Source: an uncultured Lachnospiraceae bacterium
GTDB taxonomy: Bacteria > Bacillota > Clostridia > Lachnospirales > Lachnospiraceae
Reading direction: 5' to 3'
Assembly: GCA_947053345.1 (NCBI GenBank)
Contig: CAMRSM010000023.1
Coordinates: 1 to 64,000, forward strand
Length of the DNA: 64,000 bases
The position numbers and the translations under genes were made by a program. How positions within the stretch are numbered: the first letter of the stretch is position 1; every line of letters begins with the position of its first letter. The notes beneath the pieces are model-generated. The model did no database searches and was not told where the DNA came from. It was given only the letters and a program-made list of their open reading frames with translations. Of this stretch, positions 58,957-64,000 are shown one piece after another.

Positions 58957-60753
58957 TTATGCCCCTTTCACATTGCCGCCAAGCTCGCTCATCTGCGCCG
59001 TATACAGCTTATAATACGCCCCCTTCTGCGCCATCAGCTCCGCATGCGTTCCGCATTCCTTAATCCCGCCGTCCGAAATGTACATGATCTTATCGCAGTT
59101 CTTGATTGTCGAAAGTCTGTGCGCGATGATAAACGATGTACGCCCTTTTAGCATCGCGTTCAAGCCCTGCTGCAGCGCCTTCTCCGTCTGCACATCAATG
59201 CTCGAGGTCGCCTCGTCAAGCACTAAGATCGCCGGGTCGGAAAGCAGCGTGCGGGCAAAGCTGATAAGCTGCCTCTGCCCCTGCGAAAGCAGCGAACCGC
59301 GCTCCTTCACCTCAGTCGCATAGCCGTCCTTCATACTCTCGATAAACGCATCCGCGCACACAACGCGGCTCGCCTCGCGGATCTCATCCAATGTCGCATC
59401 AAGCTTACCATAACGGATATTATCCTCGATCGTACCGCTGAAAATAAAGCTGTCCTGCAGCATGATCCCCATCTGCGAGCGCAATGAATGCAGCGTCACC
59501 CCGGCGATATCCACATCGTCAATCAGCACACGCCCCGAGTTGACATTGTAAAAGCGCGAGAGAAGATTGACGATCGTGCTCTTGCCTGCCCCGGTCGGCC
59601 CGACGAGCGCCACACTCTCGCCCGGATTTACCGTGAAGGAAACATGGTCGAGCACATGCTGTCCCTCCTCATAGCCGAAGCAGACATCCTGAAACGTCAC
59701 CTTGCCCTTTATCTTCGGCAGTTCCCCGGCATCCGGCGCATCATCGACTGTGACCGGCTCATCAAGCGTCTCGAAGATACGCTCCAGATATGCAATATTA
59801 TTGATAAAATTATTAAAAATATTCCCGAGGTTCATGATCGGCTGCCAGAACCGGGACGCGTAGGAGCTGATCGCCACGATCGTGCCGACCGAAACCTTAT
59901 CCGGTCCAAGCACCAGTAGCCCCACGGCGAAAATTGCAGCGCGCACGATGACCGCAATATCGTCAATGGCCGGCCAGACAAGATTGGAATATTTGACCGC
60001 CCCCATCCACGCATCCCGGCATTTTCCTGAAAGTGTCTCAAAAATCTCCGCGTTCTCATCCTCGCGCGCGAAAATCTGCGTGATGCGTGCCCCGGTGATA
60101 TTTTCCTGAAGGTAAGCATTGAGGTTGGAATTTTTGTTCGAAACCTGCTGCCACGCCTTCCTCTGGTGGCGCTTGATATAGCGCAGCACCGCGGCAAGCA
60201 CCGGAACGCCGGCAAATACCACAAGCGAGAGCTTCACATCCACAATCAGCATAAATATCACGATGAAGACCATGTTCAGCATCTCAAGGATCACATTGAT
60301 CAGCCCGTTTGAGAGCATGTCCGAAACCGAATTGACATAATTGACTACACGGATCATGATTTTTCCGTGCGGCCGGTCATCATAATACTGAAACGGCAGC
60401 TTTTGCAGATGCGCGAACAGATCCTTGCGGATATCAAAAATAATGCTCTGCCCGACCACAGTCATAATGCGCGAGCGCACCGCCGAGAAGGCAATGCTGA
60501 TGGCGTACGTAGCGACAAGCAGCAGCACGAGCGCAACGAGCTGCCTCGTGTCCTTATTTGGGATCGCCACATCGAGCGCCCTCTGCACGATGATCGGGTT
60601 TAACAGCCCGGTCACTGCCGCGAGCGCGCTGATGACAAGCGCCATTACCATACGCTTTACATATTTCTTCACATACACCGACGCACGGAGAAGATGACGG
60701 AAATCAAATGGAGTTTCCAAAACCTCATCTTCCTTAAAAGTATTCCTAGCCAC
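58957..60753 (-). CDS. ABC exporter half-unit with canonical ATP site
   Basis: 598 residues: six-helix exporter membrane domain (about 35-320) and an ATPase domain with Walker A GPTGAGKST, Q-loop MLQDSFIF, signature LLSQGQRQL and Walker B AILVLDEATSSID carrying the catalytic Glu. I chose the GTG at 60753 (AAAGGGGG upstream); the longer frame to 60876 only overlaps the partner gene. Start overlaps the partner's stop by eight bases. With the partner it fits the heterodimeric multidrug/lipid exporter type (BmrCD, LmrCD). Confidence 0.92.
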   Translation of the reverse strand: MARNTFKEDEVLETPFDFRHLLRASVYVKKYVKRMVMALVISALAAVTGLLNPIIVQRALDVAIPNKDTRQLVALVLLLVATYAISIAFSAVRSRIMTVVGQSIIFDIRKDLFAHLQKLPFQYYDDRPHGKIMIRVVNYVNSVSDMLSNGLINVILEMLNMVFIVIFMLIVDVKLSLVVFAGVPVLAAVLRYIKRHQRKAWQQVSNKNSNLNAYLQENITGARITQIFAREDENAEIFETLSGKCRDAWMGAVKYSNLVWPAIDDIAVIVRAAIFAVGLLVLGPDKVSVGTIVAISSYASRFWQPIMNLGNIFNNFINNIAYLERIFETLDEPVTVDDAPDAGELPKIKGKVTFQDVCFGYEEGQHVLDHVSFTVNPGESVALVGPTGAGKSTIVNLLSRFYNVNSGRVLIDDVDIAGVTLHSLRSQMGIMLQDSFIFSGTIEDNIRYGKLDATLDEIREASRVVCADAFIESMKDGYATEVKERGSLLSQGQRQLISFARTLLSDPAILVLDEATSSIDVQTEKALQQGLNAMLKGRTSFIIAHRLSTIKNCDKIMYISDGGIKECGTHAELMAQKGAYYKLYTAQMSELGGNVKGA

Positions 60754-62671
60754 GCCGTGCACCCCCTTTCGACGCTGCGTCCTCCTTCGGGGCAGATCCA
60801 TCCTGCCGCACGGTTTCCCCCGGTGCCATCTCCCCGGACGGTGTTTTTTGCAGCGCTTCCGTTTCCTTAGCCGCAAGCAGTTCCTCCCCGCCCTGCAGCT
60901 TTACAAGTTCGTAGTAATACCCTTTCTTTGCAATCAGCGACTCGTGTGTACCTTCCTCCTCGATCCTGCCGTCCTTTAGCACCAGAATCCGGTCCGCTTT
61001 TCTGGTCGAGGAAATCCGCTGCGCAATAATGATCTTCGTGCAGGTAAACTCCAGATGTTCCAGAGAATCCTGAATATGCTTCTCCGTCTCCAGGTCTACC
61101 GCAGAAGTCGTATCGTCCAGGATCAGGATGGACGGCTTAATCGCCATCGCCCGGGCGAGCGAAATGCGCTGCTTCTGCCCCCCGGAAAGCCCGACACCGC
61201 GCTCGCCCACGATTGTGTCATACCCCTCCGGCATCTTTGAAATAAATTCCTCCGCCGCTGAGTAACCCGCAAAACGGCGCACACGCTCCTGCGACATGGT
61301 GCTGTCCCCGTAGGCAATATTCCCGTCGATCGTATCGGAATACAGCAGGACATCCTGCGTGGCAAGCCCGATATTTTTGCGCAGGTCGCGAAGCTTGTAC
61401 TCCCTCACATCAACGCCGTCCACCAGCACCTGTCCCTGCGTCGGGTCATAAAAGCGCGGGATCAGCTGGATCAGCGAAGTCTTGCCACAGCCTGTCTCCC
61501 CCATGATTGCGATCGTCTGCCCCGGCTCGGCCTTAAAGCTGATATGGTGCAGTACCGGACGGTGCTCATAAGAAAAGCTGACATCCTTAAATTCAATCTT
61601 CCCGCGAAGGTGCAAAGCGGGGGATTCTGCCCGATCTGTGCGTTGTACTGGCATATCCGCCGGCTGCGGCGGATCCACGATCGTCGGCTCGGAGTAATAA
61701 ATCTCCATCACCTTTTTCGATGCCGCGGAGAATCTCTGGAACTCGTTCATAATACCGCCGAGGTTTCGCATCGGGTTGGCAAGCGCCCAGGTAAGCCCGG
61801 AGAACGCCACATACTGCCCCATCGTAATCTGGTCATGGATCAGGAAAATACCGCCGACCAAAAGCAGCACGACCGGAAGGAGGTTCGCAAATGTCTCAAC
61901 ATACGGATAAAAATGCAGCCAGACAAACGCCGTCTTCTGGTTCGTTTCCGAATACTCGCGGTTTCGTTCGTCAAATTTTTTCTTCTCATACTCCTCCCGG
62001 GCAAATGCCTTGACCACGCGGTTGCCGGCAATGTTCTCCTGCGCCGCCGTGTTCATCAGCGACAGCTTTTCACGCAGCAGCGCGTGCATCGGTGCAACGC
62101 GGTTGCGGAAGCATACGATGATGATAAAAATGAACGGGGCGATCGCAAGCAGGGAGAGCGCAAGCCGCCAATCCATATAAAAGAAATACACCGCCGCCGC
62201 AAACATCAGCGAAAAGCTCTCGATGATCATGCGCAGCACCCACGCGATCATATGGCGCACCGCATCCAGGTCGCCCGTCAGGCGCGTCATCAGATCGCCC
62301 GTACGGTAATTGTCATAAAATCTCATGTCCTGATGCTCAATTTTTGCAAACAGAAAATTGCGGATGCGGTAGAGCACATTCTGCGACACGCGCTCAAAGT
62401 TGATGCAGGTGGCGTATACGACGACGGTGCGCAAAAATGTCACCAGCACCATCCCCACAATCAACCCGACGAGCAGTTCCTTTTTGGCCGACAGATTCTC
62501 TGCCGCCTCATCCCCGGTCAGGAACAGATCCACGATCTTTTCCGAAAAAACCGGCACTGCCAGCTGTAAAACATTGTAGAGAACCGTGCCCAAAATGCCC
62601 AAAACATACAGGGCGCGGTATCCCTTCATGTTCTCCCACAGCCAGCGCATCTTGCTTTTACTGACTTCCAT
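60746..62671 (-). CDS. ABC exporter half-unit with degenerate ATP site
   Basis: 641 residues: exporter membrane domain (about 20-320), ATPase with Walker A GETGCGKTS, signature VGLSGGQKQR and Walker B SILILDDTTSAVD, in which the catalytic Glu is replaced by Asp. This is the hallmark of the non-hydrolysing site in heterodimeric exporters; the partner has the intact Glu. A charged tail of about 40 residues follows. ATG 62671 follows GGGGGAGG; 41 codons of open frame upstream look non-coding. Translationally coupled to the next gene. Confidence 0.92.
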   Translation of the reverse strand: MEVSKSKMRWLWENMKGYRALYVLGILGTVLYNVLQLAVPVFSEKIVDLFLTGDEAAENLSAKKELLVGLIVGMVLVTFLRTVVVYATCINFERVSQNVLYRIRNFLFAKIEHQDMRFYDNYRTGDLMTRLTGDLDAVRHMIAWVLRMIIESFSLMFAAAVYFFYMDWRLALSLLAIAPFIFIIIVCFRNRVAPMHALLREKLSLMNTAAQENIAGNRVVKAFAREEYEKKKFDERNREYSETNQKTAFVWLHFYPYVETFANLLPVVLLLVGGIFLIHDQITMGQYVAFSGLTWALANPMRNLGGIMNEFQRFSAASKKVMEIYYSEPTIVDPPQPADMPVQRTDRAESPALHLRGKIEFKDVSFSYEHRPVLHHISFKAEPGQTIAIMGETGCGKTSLIQLIPRFYDPTQGQVLVDGVDVREYKLRDLRKNIGLATQDVLLYSDTIDGNIAYGDSTMSQERVRRFAGYSAAEEFISKMPEGYDTIVGERGVGLSGGQKQRISLARAMAIKPSILILDDTTSAVDLETEKHIQDSLEHLEFTCTKIIIAQRISSTRKADRILVLKDGRIEEEGTHESLIAKKGYYYELVKLQGGEELLAAKETEALQKTPSGEMAPGETVRQDGSAPKEDAASKGGARRG

Positions 62672-62877
62672 GATAAGCCTCCCCCGCTGCGGCTTCATTT
62701 TAGGAGCGGCGGATGTATTTTTTCCGCCAAAACATCCTTTTCGTGGGACAACAGTTTGTTTGAAACTGCCGCCACAGGAGAACCCGCGCAGCAAAAGCTC
62801 CCCTTCTTTTCACTGTTTTCGACATTATAATGATTCCGGGAGGCAAATACAATGTCTTTTCCGATAAAAAGATGGGT

Positions 62878-64000
62878 TTATTTTTTCTTTTCCGCAAACA
62901 GGCATTTTTGCAATTCACATACCAAAACCGGCATGGCAGAAAGTCCCAGTACCGTGCCCCATCCCGCAAAATCAAGCGGTATGACCTGAAACACATCCGC
63001 CAGAGCCGGAACGGTTAAAACCGTTGCCTGCAAGAAACTGCACACCAAAAACGCCACCACCATTTTTATATTGCTGAAAAACCCAATCTTAAAAAGCGAG
63101 CGGCGGCTTCGCATATTAAAGGCGTGAAAAAGCTGAGAGAAGGACAATACCGCGAAAGCGTAGGTGGAACCGCCGATCAGGTAGGCCGTCATTGCGAGCA
63201 GCCCGATCATGGCTCCCTCCAGTATGATCTGGCCGACCAGCCCATCCGAAAAAATCCCTTTTTTAGGCGGGATGGGCGGACGTTTCATAATCCCTTCCTC
63301 CGGCGGTTCCACTCCGAGCGCGATTGCCGGGAGTGAATCGGTCACAAGATTCACCCACAAAAGCTGCACCGCCGCGAGCGGGGAAGGCATCCGGCAGAGG
63401 ATTGCCGCAAAAATGGTAATGATTTCCCCTATATTGCAGGAAAGCAGGAAATGAATGGATTTGCGGATGTTATCATAGATGCCGCGCCCCTCGCGCACCG
63501 CCTCCACAATGGTGGCAAAATTATCGTCCATCAGCACCATGTCCGCCGCGTTCTTTGCGACATCCGTGCCGCCCTGCCCCATCGCGCATCCGATATCGGC
63601 AGCCTTTAAGGCGGGCGCATCGTTGACACCGTCCCCCGTCATCGCCACGATTTCCCCGGATTTTTGCAGGGCTTTGACGATGCGCACTTTATGCTCCGGG
63701 GAAACACGGGCAAATACGCGGTAGTTTTTAATATTTCCCGCAAGTTCCTCCTCGCTCATCGCATCAAGCTCCGCCCCGGTAACCGCTTTCTCGTTCTCGT
63801 TTGCCAGAATCCCCGTTTCCCGTGCAACCGCACACGCGGTCATCACATGGTCCCCTGTGATCATAACCGGGACAATTCCCGCTTCCCTGCAGGTTTTCAC
63901 ACATCGTACCGCCTCCGGGCGCGGCGGATCCATCAGGCCAAGCAGACCGTAAAATACAAGATTTTGTTCCGAATCCCCGTTTCCTGCCGCCGGGCTTTTT
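62878..64000 (-). CDS. P-type calcium/cation ATPase, 3' part (cut by window edge)
   Basis: The reading frame is open to the window end; about 374 C-terminal codons are seen. Present: LLGLMDPPRPEAV and MITGDH at the P domain, MTGDGVNDAPALKAADIG hinge, then four to six C-terminal transmembrane helices with VQLLWVNLVTDSLPAIALG and EGIMKRPP, typical of the SERCA/PMR1-like P2 group. The last helices end with QKCLFAEKKK. The phosphorylation-site half lies outside. Probably a Ca2+ or Mn2+ exporter. Product ends 207 bases upstream of the ABC operon. Confidence 0.9.
   Translation of the reverse strand, partial: KSPAAGNGDSEQNLVFYGLLGLMDPPRPEAVRCVKTCREAGIVPVMITGDHVMTACAVARETGILANENEKAVTGAELDAMSEEELAGNIKNYRVFARVSPEHKVRIVKALQKSGEIVAMTGDGVNDAPALKAADIGCAMGQGGTDVAKNAADMVLMDDNFATIVEAVREGRGIYDNIRKSIHFLLSCNIGEIITIFAAILCRMPSPLAAVQLLWVNLVTDSLPAIALGVEPPEEGIMKRPPIPPKKGIFSDGLVGQIILEGAMIGLLAMTAYLIGGSTYAFAVLSFSQLFHAFNMRSRRSLFKIGFFSNIKMVVAFLVCSFLQATVLTVPALADVFQVIPLDFAGWGTVLGLSAMPVLVCELQKCLFAEKKK

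Overview
The window looks like a chromosomal segment of an anaerobic Firmicute of the class Clostridia, most likely a Lachnospiraceae gut commensal. The evidence is the rpmB-yloU-fakA-recG order, a sporulation GerW protein, clostridial purine-rich ribosome binding sites, sigma-A promoters with 17-base spacers, a feoA-feoA-feoB-small Cys-rich membrane protein cluster, a GH130 mannoside phosphorylase beside a GPH sugar transporter, and paired ABC exporters. I saw no rRNA, tRNA, CRISPR array or intact prophage. Most genes lie on the minus strand.

Layout. 0.1-5.0 kb: conserved housekeeping block read leftwards (rpmB, Asp23-family yloU, fakA-like kinase, recG), with a tiny membrane protein on the opposite strand. 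5.2-11.9 kb: a leftward run of a rhomboid-like membrane protein, two ABC-2 type permeases without an ATPase, two unrecognised proteins, a DUF2953 membrane protein and GerW. 12.0-12.35 kb: three 114-base tandem copies of a structured repeat. A diverged inverted relative sits at 58.46-58.60 kb. 12.4-15.2 kb: rqcH and a PHP-family histidinol phosphatase. 15.3-20.2 kb: an HtrA protease, a DHH phosphoesterase with an extra C-terminal domain, and a TIR-transmembrane-DUF6273 protein. 20.5-24.4 kb: YitT protein, a DtxR-type metalloregulator, an MmcQ/YjbR protein, a WYL regulator and a CarD-like factor. 24.8-30.7 kb: a membrane metallophosphoesterase and the ferrous iron uptake cluster.

30.8-38.8 kb is A+T-richer, accessory and partly decayed. 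It holds a lipoprotein/DUF1906 pair, a structured non-coding stretch, a gene fragment, an IS110 remnant, two ABC half-transporters and short Cys-containing ORFs that occur in two related copies. 38.8-44.7 kb: an O-antigen-ligase-like protein, a second HtrA, pheA and a DUF5050 protein. 44.8-46.4 kb is a decay zone (a GH2 fragment fused to a DUF5107 fragment, and a shortened AraC regulator). 46.6-54.3 kb: RlmI-like methyltransferase, GtrA, sugar transporter, a 209-base element with inverted-repeat ends, GH130, and a TetR-controlled ABC-2 exporter. 54.4-58.4 kb: small proteins, a methyltransferase and a MerR regulator. 58.9-64.0 kb: a heterodimeric multidrug-type ABC exporter and the 3' part of a P-type calcium-type ATPase cut by the window edge.

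How parts fit together. The two feoA/feoB leaders carry the same TTAG-N6-CTAA dyad, one on a perfect promoter, and a DtxR-family protein with iron-type ligands is encoded 8 kb away, which suggests a local iron regulon (inference). GH130 and the GPH transporter form a small mannoside uptake and phosphorolysis unit. The TetR, ATPase and permease genes overlap or abut and are probably one self-regulated export operon. The most unusual items are the structured 114-base repeats with compensatory changes between copies, the inverted-repeat element beside the sugar-transporter promoter, and the ABC pair with duplicated short peptides.
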